Below, piece by piece: positions 8,764 through 16,895 of a DNA stretch of 64,000 nt (the first letter of the stretch is position 1; each line of letters opens with the position of its first letter). The stretch comes from Taishania sp037189645. GTDB taxonomy: Bacteria; Bacteroidota; Bacteroidia; Flavobacteriales_D; Crocinitomicaceae. The position numbers were made by a program, and so were the translations under genes. The notes under the pieces were generated by a model. The model saw only the letters and a program-made list of their open reading frames with translations. It ran no database searches and had not been told where the DNA came from. The DNA lies in assembly GCA_037189645.1 (NCBI GenBank), contig JBBCIY010000008.1:124001-188000 (forward strand). Reading direction: 5' to 3'.

Positions 8764-9186
8764 TTATTCGATCAAAACCCTGGATTTCTGGATGTAGTTT
8801 TTACTGTCGGTCCAGTATTCACATCTTATGTCATAATTTCCCTGGTGCAATTTTTTCAGCGGGATCAGGAAGATTTCCGTGCCTGTTACTGAAAATGATT
8901 GGTCGAGCTTTTTGTCATTCGGACGCCACAAATGAACAACAACGGAATCCGGACGGATGTTTTTCGCAAACTGGATGATCAATTGCTCATCTTTCTGCGA
9001 GATCACAAGTGAATCCAACGCATTTCCCGATGAAATCGCATCTATTTCGCTCTGGTATGCAATTTCTTCCTGATAATATTCTTCCGTAACCAAATCCACT
9101 TTCCGGCTGATTAAAACAGAAACCAAAACACCGATAAAAACGATGAAAAGCCCCATAACGATCATTATTCCTTTTCCCCAATTCAT
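8764..9186 (-). CDS. ccoH: FixH/CcoH family cbb3 oxidase accessory protein
   Basis: The 140-residue protein has one N-terminal transmembrane helix (about 5-27) followed by the FixH-like motif DLVTEEYYQEEIAYQSEID and a periplasmic beta domain. FixH/CcoH is needed for assembly or stability of cbb3-type oxidase, often discussed with copper delivery. Length fits the family. It is the last gene of the cco operon, 30 bases after ccoG, which is the usual neighbour order. The assignment rests on the YYQEEI-type motif, topology and context. Confidence 0.88.
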   Translation of the reverse strand: MNWGKGIMIVMGLFIVFIGVLVSVLISRKVDLVTEEYYQEEIAYQSEIDAISSGNALDSLVISQKDEQLIIQFAKNIRPDSVVVHLWRPNDKKLDQSFSVTGTEIFLIPLKKLHQGNYDIRCEYWTDSKNYIQKSRVLIE

Positions 9187-9216
9187 AACCGAATCATTTA
9201 TTGTTTTACAATCCTA

Positions 9217-10614
9217 TCAGTAGATAGGCCCTATTATTTTAATCCTTTCCGCATCGATGCGCCTGCCATTTCCATACACCTGCAGATCAAATTCCTTCTT
9301 CCCGCTCTGTACTTCATTCAGCGGGATGCGGACGATGAACCGTTCCTTGATGGTTCCCTCGGAAGGAAGCCTCAGGTCTTTGACAACCTGCTCTACTTCC
9401 CCTTTCTGGCCTTCGGGCAATTTCAAATCGATCTTGTATTCATTGCTCGTCTTATTGACAAGGCTGATTTCAAAAATATTCACGACATTTCCATCATCAA
9501 TGCGGTACGTCGTTCCTCTCTGGCGCAAAATGATGCTTTCAAAGTCTTTGCGTGTCAGCATCGCTGTAACAACCAGCCCCAGCAAAACTATCAATAATCC
9601 TGAATAAGCCTTGACACGGGGCGTCCAGGTAAACCGTGTCTTCTGGACAATATTATTCTCCGATTTAAAAGCGATCAATCCTTTCGGCAATCCTACGCTT
9701 TCCATCATGTGATCACAGGCATCAATACAAGCCGTACAATTGACACATTCCAGCTGCGTTCCGTTTCGGATATCAATCCCGGTAGGGCATACATGCACAC
9801 ACTGACGGCAGTCGATGCAATCCCCTTTTCCTGCTACGGACCTGTCTTCGTTCTTACGGAACTTCGCCCTCTCTTCTCCCCTGACGTGGTCGTATGAGAT
9901 CACCATTGTATTAGCATCCAGCAGTACCCCCTGGAGCCTTCCATACGGGCAAATCGTTGTACACACCTGTTCTCTCAGCTTTGAAAAGACAAGGTAAAAC
10001 ACGGTGGTAAAGATCACGATCGCCACAAAACCTCCGATGTGCTTGTTCAGCGGGTCTGTCTGAATCTCCCACAGCCTGTCGGAGCCAATGATATAGGCCA
10101 AAAAGGTATTGGCTATCAGGAAAGAAATTCCCCAGAAGATCAGGTGTTTCAGGAATTTCTTCCTGATCTTTTCACCAGTCCACGGAGATTCTTTCAGCTT
10201 TTTCTGGTGTGTGTAATCCCCTTCGATCCAGTATTCGATTCTTCTGAAAACCATTTCCATGAAGATGGTCTGCGGGCATACCCATCCACAAAACAAACGA
10301 CCAAAGATGATCGTAAAGAATATAATAAATACGACGCCCAATACCATTACCAGTGCGAAGATCCAAAAATCCTGCGGCCAGAATACACTGCCGAAGATGA
10401 TGAATTTACGTTCGAAAATGTTGAAGAGCAGCATCTGCTTCCCTCCGATTTTGATGTGTGGGGCTAAAAAGAGGAAGGCCAAGAGAAGATAGGACACTAT
10501 TTTTCGGTAGTTATAAAATGTCCCACTGGGTTTTTTCGGGAAAATCCAGATACGCTTTCCCTTGTCATTTACGGTTGCTATATGGTCTCTAAAACCTTCC
10601 CCTTCTATGCTCAT
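9217..10614 (-). CDS. ccoG: Cytochrome c oxidase accessory protein CcoG (FixG family)
   Basis: The 465-residue membrane iron-sulfur protein has a FixG N-terminus (RIWIFPKKPSG at 21-31) and several transmembrane helices, including 41-51, 82-105, 155-175, 192-210 and about 335-352. It has two CxxxC pairs, Cys109/113 and Cys218/222. A di-cluster ferredoxin segment carries Cys266, 269, 272 and 276 and Cys290, 293, 296 and 300. The C-terminus is an Ig-like periplasmic domain. CcoG is a cuprous/cupric reductase-like assembly factor for cbb3 oxidase in studied systems. It sits between ccoP and ccoH, as in other Bacteroidota. All eight cluster cysteines are present, so it should be functional. Confidence 0.95.
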   Translation of the reverse strand: MSIEGEGFRDHIATVNDKGKRIWIFPKKPSGTFYNYRKIVSYLLLAFLFLAPHIKIGGKQMLLFNIFERKFIIFGSVFWPQDFWIFALVMVLGVVFIIFFTIIFGRLFCGWVCPQTIFMEMVFRRIEYWIEGDYTHQKKLKESPWTGEKIRKKFLKHLIFWGISFLIANTFLAYIIGSDRLWEIQTDPLNKHIGGFVAIVIFTTVFYLVFSKLREQVCTTICPYGRLQGVLLDANTMVISYDHVRGEERAKFRKNEDRSVAGKGDCIDCRQCVHVCPTGIDIRNGTQLECVNCTACIDACDHMMESVGLPKGLIAFKSENNIVQKTRFTWTPRVKAYSGLLIVLLGLVVTAMLTRKDFESIILRQRGTTYRIDDGNVVNIFEISLVNKTSNEYKIDLKLPEGQKGEVEQVVKDLRLPSEGTIKERFIVRIPLNEVQSGKKEFDLQVYGNGRRIDAERIKIIGPIY

Positions 10615-10688
10615 AACTATCTAAGGTTAAAATTAGATAATACACTCCCCACTATTGTTTATTGAACGTCACATGGACGCTGCTTTAT

Positions 10689-12113
10689 TTACTGTTCATC
10701 AGGTTCCTTGATGGTTCCCTCTGCCGCTTTCCCCGCAGGCACTTCTTTCAGGTGCAACAAGTAAGAGGCTACCTGCTGTATCTGTGTCGGCTTCAGCTTT
10801 GAAGCATGCTCGGGCATCCCGTTGGATGTACCATATTTGATCACACCAAACACTTCTTTGATATCATACCCGTAAATCCACGCCTTATCGGTCAGGTTCG
10901 GCCCGATCTTTCCGGAACCGTCTTCCAGGTGGCACGTAGCACAGTTGATCTCAAACACGACTTTTCCCTGATTCAGATCATTTTCATCTTCCAGCAGCTC
11001 CGCTGTAGTTTCATCTACGTTCATCGCCATCTTCACCAGGTATTCTTCCACTTCTTTCTGTTTGGTGATCATTTCCTTGTTGTATTCTGCTTCCTGCAAA
11101 TCTCCCGTACCTAAAACATGGTAATGGAATATGTACACGACAGCAAAGACGATCGTAGCATAGAAGCCCCATACCCACCACGGCGGAAGGTTGTTATCCA
11201 GCTCACGGATCCCGTCATATTCATGATGCAGCAGAATGGTATGCTCTTCCTCGATGTCTACAGCATTTGTCAATACCTTGTTCAGTTTCTTCGCAACAGG
11301 AGCCGCAATAACTTTCTCCTTCGGTTTCCGTACCATGCGCATGAAGTTCATAAACATGTTTCTCAGGTAGAAAACCACTCCCAGGAGCACCAGGTCGACC
11401 GCCAGGAACAAGTACAAGTCCTGGTTTTCCACCAGCAGCCATGGCTGGCCTTCCTGGGCCATTCCCGGCCTGTTGAATGTCAGGGCGTACAATTCATTCC
11501 CGGCAAACAGGAAACTCACAAGCAGCGCAATGGACAGCATTGTTTTGGTTCCGTTATCGTTATTATTCTTCGCAATCCTTTCTTTGAAATAATCCGATCT
11601 CACCAATGTGGAGATAGAGCCTGCTATGAGCATGATCGCAAGGATCAGTACAACTGTCAGCCCGATAAGCCAGTAAAAAACAGTCAGGTTCTTCTGGTAA
11701 TCAGGAACATACTTTACCGGGGAAACTTCCACACCCTTAGTAACATCAGTTACGGCAGCAGGCGGAACCCATGCATCAACGTAATCAAAAATGGCATTGA
11801 TCTCTTCTGTTGACAAAGGCTGAGGATCCATTGTGGTGGGAGAAAAATCCTTGATTGCATTGGCCATGGTGCTTTTTCCCGAAGTGATCAGCGCATTTGA
11901 ATTTTTCACCCAGTCGATCAGCAAATCTCCTTCACCAGCCTCTATCCATTTGGCCCGCACCCCAACCAGGTCCGGTCCGGTTGATTTTTTTCCCAATGTG
12001 TGGCATGTAAAACATTTTTTAAACAACTGCTCTCCATTCTGGGCTAAAGAACCGAATACATTGGCGACAATACCGGCTACTATAACTATTTTCAACAACC
12101 TCGACATTTTCAT
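10689..12113 (-). CDS. ccoP: cbb3 oxidase diheme-type subunit CcoP with extra N-terminal cytochrome c domain
   Basis: The 474-residue protein is longer than the usual CcoP of about 300. After a signal-anchor (8-23) comes a cytochrome c domain with haem motif CFTCH at 34-38 and its Met ligand candidate near 83-95. Transmembrane helices follow at about 143-165, 190-208 and 232-250. Then comes the CcoP N-terminal signature YDGIRELDNNLPPWWVWGF (299-317), its helix at 312-330, and a second cytochrome c domain with CATCH at 391-395. CcoP passes electrons from periplasmic or membrane donors to CcoO and then CcoN. Another ATG six bases downstream is possible. The stop of ccoQ overlaps this start (ATGA-type, 4 bases). 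An in-line haem on the N-terminal extension may act as a tethered electron donor (inference). Confidence 0.92.
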   Translation of the reverse strand: MKMSRLLKIVIVAGIVANVFGSLAQNGEQLFKKCFTCHTLGKKSTGPDLVGVRAKWIEAGEGDLLIDWVKNSNALITSGKSTMANAIKDFSPTTMDPQPLSTEEINAIFDYVDAWVPPAAVTDVTKGVEVSPVKYVPDYQKNLTVFYWLIGLTVVLILAIMLIAGSISTLVRSDYFKERIAKNNNDNGTKTMLSIALLVSFLFAGNELYALTFNRPGMAQEGQPWLLVENQDLYLFLAVDLVLLGVVFYLRNMFMNFMRMVRKPKEKVIAAPVAKKLNKVLTNAVDIEEEHTILLHHEYDGIRELDNNLPPWWVWGFYATIVFAVVYIFHYHVLGTGDLQEAEYNKEMITKQKEVEEYLVKMAMNVDETTAELLEDENDLNQGKVVFEINCATCHLEDGSGKIGPNLTDKAWIYGYDIKEVFGVIKYGTSNGMPEHASKLKPTQIQQVASYLLHLKEVPAGKAAEGTIKEPDEQ

Positions 12114-12316
12114 TGTTTTACTGTTTCTTCTTGAATCACTCTACTCTCTTCAGCATCCATCGGAATGTTGCTCAATTCTTCCACCTCTGCTTTCGACATC
12201 CGGATCACCCGTGTCAATACAATCGCAAAGAACAAGGTGAAGATCAGGAGAGAAATCAACGGGTAAATATCAATTCCTTCTATTGTTGTTAAATTGTGCT
12301 TTATAAATCGTAACAT
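12110..12316 (-). CDS. ccoQ: cbb3 oxidase small subunit CcoQ/FixQ-like
   Basis: This 68-residue protein has a single transmembrane helix (about 17-38, YPLISLLIFTLFFAIVLTRV) and an acidic cytoplasmic tail, the FixQ/CcoQ layout. It lies between ccoNO and ccoP with 6 bases to the former and a 4-base overlap with the latter. CcoQ stabilises the oxidase in studied organisms. Sequence conservation in this family is low, so position and topology carry the call. Confidence 0.85.
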   Translation of the reverse strand: MLRFIKHNLTTIEGIDIYPLISLLIFTLFFAIVLTRVIRMSKAEVEELSNIPMDAEESRVIQEETVKQ

Positions 12317-12322
12317 AACATT

Positions 12323-14494
12323 CTATTTAGGTACATCACTCGCTTTAATATCTGTTCCCAACCGCTGCAGGTAAGCAATCACCGCAACGATCTCCTTTTT
12401 CTCAATATCCCGGATCAGTTCTTCTTTATTTACATTTTTCAGAACATCGGGCTCAAAATTGCTGACAATGTCTTCCGCGATTTCACGTGCCTGTTTTTTC
12501 AGGTCTGCAACTGCCTGCTTCGCATATCCTTCCGGATAAGGCACATTCAGTGTCTGCATCGCTTCGATCTTCTTCGCTGTCAATGAAATATCCAGGTCAT
12601 CTGTACGCATCCACGGGTATGCAGGCATGATGGAACCTTCGGAAACATCTTTCGGGCGGATCATGTGCTCATAGTGCCACATATTGCTTCGCAATCCTCC
12701 TTCACGAGCCAGGTCTGGCCCCGTACGCTTCGATCCCCACTGGAACGGGTGGTCGTAAACGAACTCCCCGGATTTGGAATATTCCCCGTAACGGACTGTT
12801 TCAAAACGCAACGGACGGACCATCTGAGAATGGCAGTTGTAACAGCCTTCCCGGATATAGATGTCCCGGCCTTCCAGCTCAAGCGGTGTATATGGCTTTA
12901 CACTGGAAATCGTTTTCACGTTTGATTTCACTACCAGTGTTGGCACGATCTCAATGATCCCTCCGATCGCAACAACGATGATGCTCAGGATCATGAACTG
13001 AACCGGTTTACGTTCAATTCTTCTGTGCCAGTATTCTCCTTTTGTCGAAACCTTCAGGTTCTTAGTTACAGGTGCCTCTGCCGGCTCTTCTGCCTGGAAT
13101 GACCCTTTTCTTGCTGTCTTGATGAGGTTGTAGAACATCATCACTGTACCTGTAATGAATAACAATCCTCCGATTGAACGCAGTATGTAGTACGGCCGGA
13201 GTGCCTCCACCGTTTTCAGGAAATCTGCATTTACCAGCGTTCCTTCCGGGGTAAATTCCTGCCACATCAATCCTTGTACAAAACCTGCCACATACATCGG
13301 AATCGCATACAGAATGATTCCTAACGTAGCGATCCAGAAATGCTGATTCGCCAGCTTTTTGGAGTACAACTCTGTCCTAAACATTTTCGGGAACAACCAG
13401 TACAGCATACCGAATGTCAGCATACCGTTCCATCCCAGTCCTCCAACATGCACGTGGGCGATTGTCCAGTCGGTAAAGTGGGAAAGCATGTTCACATTCT
13501 TCAATGACAACAACGGCCCCTCGAACGTTGCCATACCATAGCATGTCAGGGCGACAACCATAAATTTAAGCGTTACATTGTCCCGCACTTTGTCCCATGC
13601 TCCACGTAAGGTCAGCAACCCATTGAGCATTCCTCCCCATGACGGAGCAATCAACATCACGGAGAATACAACCCCTAAACTCTGTGCCCAGTCAGGCAGG
13701 GAGGAATACAACAAGTGATGAGGTCCAGCCCATATATAGATAAAAATAAGTGCCCAGAAATGGATGATGGACAACCGGTAAGAATATACCGGACGTTCTG
13801 CCGCCTTCGGAACGAAGTAGTACATTAATCCCAGGTAAGGCGTTGTCAGGAAGAATGCTACCGCGTTGTGCCCGTACCACCATTGTACAAGTGCATCCTG
13901 AACCCCTGCGTACCAGGAATAGCTCTTGAAGAACGAGACCGGAAGCTCAAATGAATTGAAAATATGCAGGATCGCTACCGCTACAAATGTTCCGATGTAG
14001 AACCAGATCGCAACATACAGGTGCTTCACTCTCCTGTTGAGAATCGTGGCAAACATGTTCCATCCGAACACTACCCATAATAGCGTAATCGCAATATCGA
14101 TCGGCCATTCCAGCTCAGCATATTCTTTCGAAGATGTTATTCCAAGAGGGAGTGTCAATACAGCTGAAAGAATGATGATCTGCCATCCCCAGAAGTTAAT
14201 GTAGCTCAGCTTATCACTCCACATCCGTGCTTTCAGCAACCGTTGTAAAGAATAATAGACTCCTGTAAAGATTCCGTTCCCTACAAATGCAAAAATCACA
14301 GCATTGGTATGCAGTGGACGGATCCGTCCGAACGAAAGGACTTTAAACCCTAAATAATCATTAAAAAACTGCGGAAATGCCAACTGCAACGCAACGACAA
14401 GTCCCACAATCATTCCAATAATCCCCCAAATAATGGTGGCGTAAGCAAAATACTTTACAATCTTGTTGTCGTAATTAAACTTCTCTACTTCCAT
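12323..14494 (-). CDS. ccoNO: Fused cbb3 oxidase subunits I and II (CcoNO)
   Basis: I place the start at the ATG at 14494 (MEVEKFNYDNKIVKYFAYA, 723 aa); an ATG at 14530 adds 12 mostly Lys/Pro residues and overlaps ccoS more deeply. Residues 1 to about 465 are CcoN, with some 12 helices. The haem and copper ligands are all present: His62, His209 in QWWYGHNAV, His259/260 in AGPHHLLY, and His347/349 in AHVHVGGLGWNG. From about 490 the protein is CcoO, with a membrane anchor and a monohaem domain containing CYNCHSQMVRP (551-561) and an MPAYPW Met-ligand region. It reduces oxygen to water and pumps protons at the inner membrane. Fused CcoNO is common in Bacteroidota. No catalytic residue appears to be missing. 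Confidence 0.95.
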   Translation of the reverse strand: MEVEKFNYDNKIVKYFAYATIIWGIIGMIVGLVVALQLAFPQFFNDYLGFKVLSFGRIRPLHTNAVIFAFVGNGIFTGVYYSLQRLLKARMWSDKLSYINFWGWQIIILSAVLTLPLGITSSKEYAELEWPIDIAITLLWVVFGWNMFATILNRRVKHLYVAIWFYIGTFVAVAILHIFNSFELPVSFFKSYSWYAGVQDALVQWWYGHNAVAFFLTTPYLGLMYYFVPKAAERPVYSYRLSIIHFWALIFIYIWAGPHHLLYSSLPDWAQSLGVVFSVMLIAPSWGGMLNGLLTLRGAWDKVRDNVTLKFMVVALTCYGMATFEGPLLSLKNVNMLSHFTDWTIAHVHVGGLGWNGMLTFGMLYWLFPKMFRTELYSKKLANQHFWIATLGIILYAIPMYVAGFVQGLMWQEFTPEGTLVNADFLKTVEALRPYYILRSIGGLLFITGTVMMFYNLIKTARKGSFQAEEPAEAPVTKNLKVSTKGEYWHRRIERKPVQFMILSIIVVAIGGIIEIVPTLVVKSNVKTISSVKPYTPLELEGRDIYIREGCYNCHSQMVRPLRFETVRYGEYSKSGEFVYDHPFQWGSKRTGPDLAREGGLRSNMWHYEHMIRPKDVSEGSIMPAYPWMRTDDLDISLTAKKIEAMQTLNVPYPEGYAKQAVADLKKQAREIAEDIVSNFEPDVLKNVNKEELIRDIEKKEIVAVIAYLQRLGTDIKASDVPK

Positions 14495-14657
14495 CTTCTT
14501 CTTCTTTTGTTTCGGTTTTTTCGTCTTCAAAAAGAATTCTTACGGATGGAGAATAATCATCCTCGAACTGATTGCTCCTTACTGCCCAGATAAAACTGAT
14601 CAAAAAGAACAGCGCAATCAATAAACTAACTACCAGCATCACGTAAATAATTCCCAT
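14475..14657 (-). CDS. ccoS: cbb3 oxidase assembly protein CcoS
   Basis: The 60-residue protein has one transmembrane helix (about 3-26) followed by WAVRSNQFEDDYSPSVRILF. The N-terminal hydrophobic segment plus a charged (Q/G)(F/Y)(D/E)D motif is the CcoS signature. CcoS is required for cofactor insertion into cbb3 oxidase. It is the first gene of the operon and overlaps ccoNO by 20 bases. The P-type copper ATPase ccoI, which usually precedes ccoS, is not present here; the next gene upstream is divergent and unrelated. Confidence 0.9.
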   Translation of the reverse strand: MGIIYVMLVVSLLIALFFLISFIWAVRSNQFEDDYSPSVRILFEDEKTETKEEEDGSREV

Positions 14658-14710
14658 GGGGCAAATGTCATAAGATTGTCATAGAGAAAATATGAGCGGA
14701 ATGAGGTAAA

Positions 14711-14730
14711 AACATGATTTATGTCATGTT
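14711..14730. promoter_or_regulatory. Crp/Fnr-type palindrome upstream of the cco operon
   Basis: AACATGA-TTTATG-TCATGTT has perfect 7-base arms around a 6-base spacer and contains the TGA-N6-TCA core of Crp/Fnr-family operators. Its centre is 64 bases before the ccoS ATG. A weak -7-like TATTTTCT at 14685-14692 (minus strand) would place the centre near -42, the class II activator position. Oxygen control of cbb3 oxidase by Fnr-like regulators is established in other bacteria; that this site does so is inference. Confidence 0.5.
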
Positions 14731-14915
14731 TTTTATACAAACAACTAACCATCAACACACTAACAGCTTAAAAGGGCTTAAATAAGTATGCAATACGCAC
14801 CGAAAACGTAAGGCATTACTATTAATTCATTCCCCGAACCAATCTGCGTTGCAACTGTGTGTATCATTGTTAATAAAATACCGTTTGTATTCCTTCAACA
14901 AGCCAAGGAGCTTCC

Positions 14916-14923
14916 TATTTTTG
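14916..14923 (+). promoter_or_regulatory. Candidate -7 element for the Gfo/Idh gene
   Basis: TATTTTTG matches TAnnTTTG 15 bases before the ATG at 14939. This supports that start over the longer open frame from 14849. No well-spaced -33 element was seen. Confidence 0.35.
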
Positions 14924-14938
14924 CAGAAACTCAATTTT

Positions 14939-15934
14939 ATGCTTAAAATAGGTGTGCTCGGAGCAGGACATTTGGGTAAGATACACATTCGGCTCATAAA
15001 AGAATTACCTGGTGAATACGATCTTATCGGGTTTTACGATCCGTCTGATGAAAATGCAACAGCTGCTCAGGAACAGTTTGGCATCAGAAGATATGAATCC
15101 GTTGAAGAGCTGATAGATGCGGCAGACTGCATTGATATTGTTACTCCCACCATCGCCCATTACGAATGTGCAAGCCTTGCGATCCGGAAAACAAAGCATG
15201 TGTTCATTGAAAAACCGGTCACGGAAACGGTTGAAGAAGCAAAATCACTGATGAACCTGGCTCTGGAAGCCGGAGTTAAAGTACAGGTTGGCCATGTGGA
15301 ACGTTTTAATCCTGCGTTCACTTCCGCTTTACATTACTTCAACCGCCCGATGTTTATCGAAACACACCGCCTGGCCCAGTTCAATCCCAGGGGCACTGAC
15401 GTACCTGTTGTCCTGGACCTGATGATCCATGACCTGGACATCATCCTGAGTGTTGTAAAATCAGGCATCAAGCGCATTTCGGCTTCCGGTGTTGCGGTTG
15501 TAAGCGATACTCCCGACATCACCAATGCCCGCATTGAGTTCGACAATGGTTGCGTTGCCAATTTAACGGCGAGCCGCATCTCCATGAAAAACATGCGCAA
15601 ATCCCGTTTCTTCCAGAAAGATGCCTATATCAGTGTCGATTTTCTCGCAAAAGAACTGGAGGTAGTCAGAATGGAGACACTCGAAGACCAGCCTGGCCCT
15701 TTCGATATCGTATTCGATATGGGAAATGGGAAACCGGTGAAGAAAATTTATTTTGACAAACCTCAGCTGGATGAAACCAATGCTATCAAAGAAGAATTGC
15801 GGACATTCGCAGAAGCTATCAACCAAAACACAACTCCGATCGTTTCTTTAGAAGACGGATACCAGGCGCTGGACGTAGCCCACCAGATTTTAGATAAATT
15901 AAAATCATCCATGGCATTGGTTACAAATAGCTGA
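14939..15934 (+). CDS. Gfo/Idh/MocA family oxidoreductase
   Basis: The ATG at 14939 gives 331 residues beginning MLKIGVLGAGHLGKIH, the Rossmann NAD(P)-binding motif placed exactly at the N-terminus; the upstream 30 codons are dropped. The EKPVTET motif (about 95-101) supplies the conserved Lys of the family, and HDLDI in the C-terminal alpha/beta domain is the usual substrate-site His/Asp region. These enzymes oxidise or reduce sugar or cyclitol substrates with NAD(P). The substrate cannot be read from the sequence. A lipoprotein and a sugar-phosphate transferase lie downstream, so a role in glycan precursor metabolism is possible but unproven. Confidence 0.88.
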   Translation: MLKIGVLGAGHLGKIHIRLIKELPGEYDLIGFYDPSDENATAAQEQFGIRRYESVEELIDAADCIDIVTPTIAHYECASLAIRKTKHVFIEKPVTETVEEAKSLMNLALEAGVKVQVGHVERFNPAFTSALHYFNRPMFIETHRLAQFNPRGTDVPVVLDLMIHDLDIILSVVKSGIKRISASGVAVVSDTPDITNARIEFDNGCVANLTASRISMKNMRKSRFFQKDAYISVDFLAKELEVVRMETLEDQPGPFDIVFDMGNGKPVKKIYFDKPQLDETNAIKEELRTFAEAINQNTTPIVSLEDGYQALDVAHQILDKLKSSMALVTNS

Positions 15935-15957
15935 TTTATTGAATACATCCAATAAAT
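15934..15957. terminator. Possible weak hairpin after the Gfo/Idh gene
   Basis: ATTTATTG and CAATAAAT are perfect 8-base inverted arms around an 8-base loop, starting at the last base of the stop codon. The stem is A/T-rich with no T tract, so termination is uncertain. Confidence 0.25.
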
Positions 15958-16031
15958 ATCCGGGTGAAAGTTATGAAATTGTGTGGCATCAACAATAATA
16001 AATGGTATTGTTACGTTAAATAAAGTCTTAT

Positions 16032-16895
16032 ATGAAGAATTTATCTCTGCTATTAATAGTCAGTTCAATGATAGTTATTTCAGGATGTGTCAAAAACAAT
16101 CCTGATCCTTCCTGGATTGAGATCAAAGAGTTCACCGTTGAAAAAAATCCTTCGCTGAATAACAATGAAGGAGATCTCAGCAACAATGCTTTTACAAACG
16201 GATGGGTATATATCAATGAAGAATTTATCGGTATTTTCGAGCTACCTTGCAAAATTCCCGTACTAAAGACAGGTGCAGCTTCGATCCGTGTGTATCCTAC
16301 TATCCTTAACAATGGGGTTTCGGCAACAAAGAAATTATTCCCGTTTACCGAACCGTATGAGACCACGATGGAATTGGTTCAGAACGAAACAGTCACAATA
16401 GAACCGGTTAGCCGGTACACAACAGGAACAACATTCTGGGTAGAGGATTTTGAGGGCAGCACCATCAAGATAACTGATGGAAATGATACGCAAACCTCCA
16501 TTCTGACACAATCCGAAGACGGAAATACATACGGCAGGATCATCTTAACACCGGAAGCCTCCAGGTGGTCAGCATACATCAGCCTGGAATTATCCAACCA
16601 GGCTCCGTTTACTTTTCCGATCGGATCGGAGATCTATCTAGAGTTTGAATGTAAGAATACTCATCCGATAAAAACCAACTGTACATGGATAAAAACCGAT
16701 GGCACCATCGGAAACCAGGTTTATTATGGAGCAAGCGCCTATAACCAGGGCTGGAAAAAAATGTACATCGATTACACCGAAACAATCGCTTACTCAGGAG
16801 GGTACGGGTTCTGGTTCGGTTTCACATGTGATTTGCCTGAAGGAGAAACAGAAGCAACAATACTTATTGACAATATAAAGGTAGTGTACCGATGA
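16032..16895 (+). CDS. Unrecognised lipoprotein (287 aa)
   Basis: A type II signal peptide ends in the lipobox VISGC with the acylated Cys at 19. The mature part seems to have a PEGA-like short beta domain (about 55-115: GWVYINEEFIGIFELPCK, then TGAASIRVYP) and a C-terminal beta-sandwich (about 135-287) resembling carbohydrate-binding or galactose-binding-like folds, ending in ILIDNIKVVYR. Its stop overlaps the start of the sugar transferase by four bases (ATGA), indicating a coupled pair. This suggests a cell-envelope role, perhaps connected with the glycan started by that enzyme. The domain assignments are by eye only. Confidence 0.75.
   Translation: MKNLSLLLIVSSMIVISGCVKNNPDPSWIEIKEFTVEKNPSLNNNEGDLSNNAFTNGWVYINEEFIGIFELPCKIPVLKTGAASIRVYPTILNNGVSATKKLFPFTEPYETTMELVQNETVTIEPVSRYTTGTTFWVEDFEGSTIKITDGNDTQTSILTQSEDGNTYGRIILTPEASRWSAYISLELSNQAPFTFPIGSEIYLEFECKNTHPIKTNCTWIKTDGTIGNQVYYGASAYNQGWKKMYIDYTETIAYSGGYGFWFGFTCDLPEGETEATILIDNIKVVYR

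Noticed and set aside
11118..11813. 231-codon ORF opposite ccoP
   Set aside because: It is antisense to a clearly coding cytochrome gene; the apparent protein is composition-biased and without motifs.
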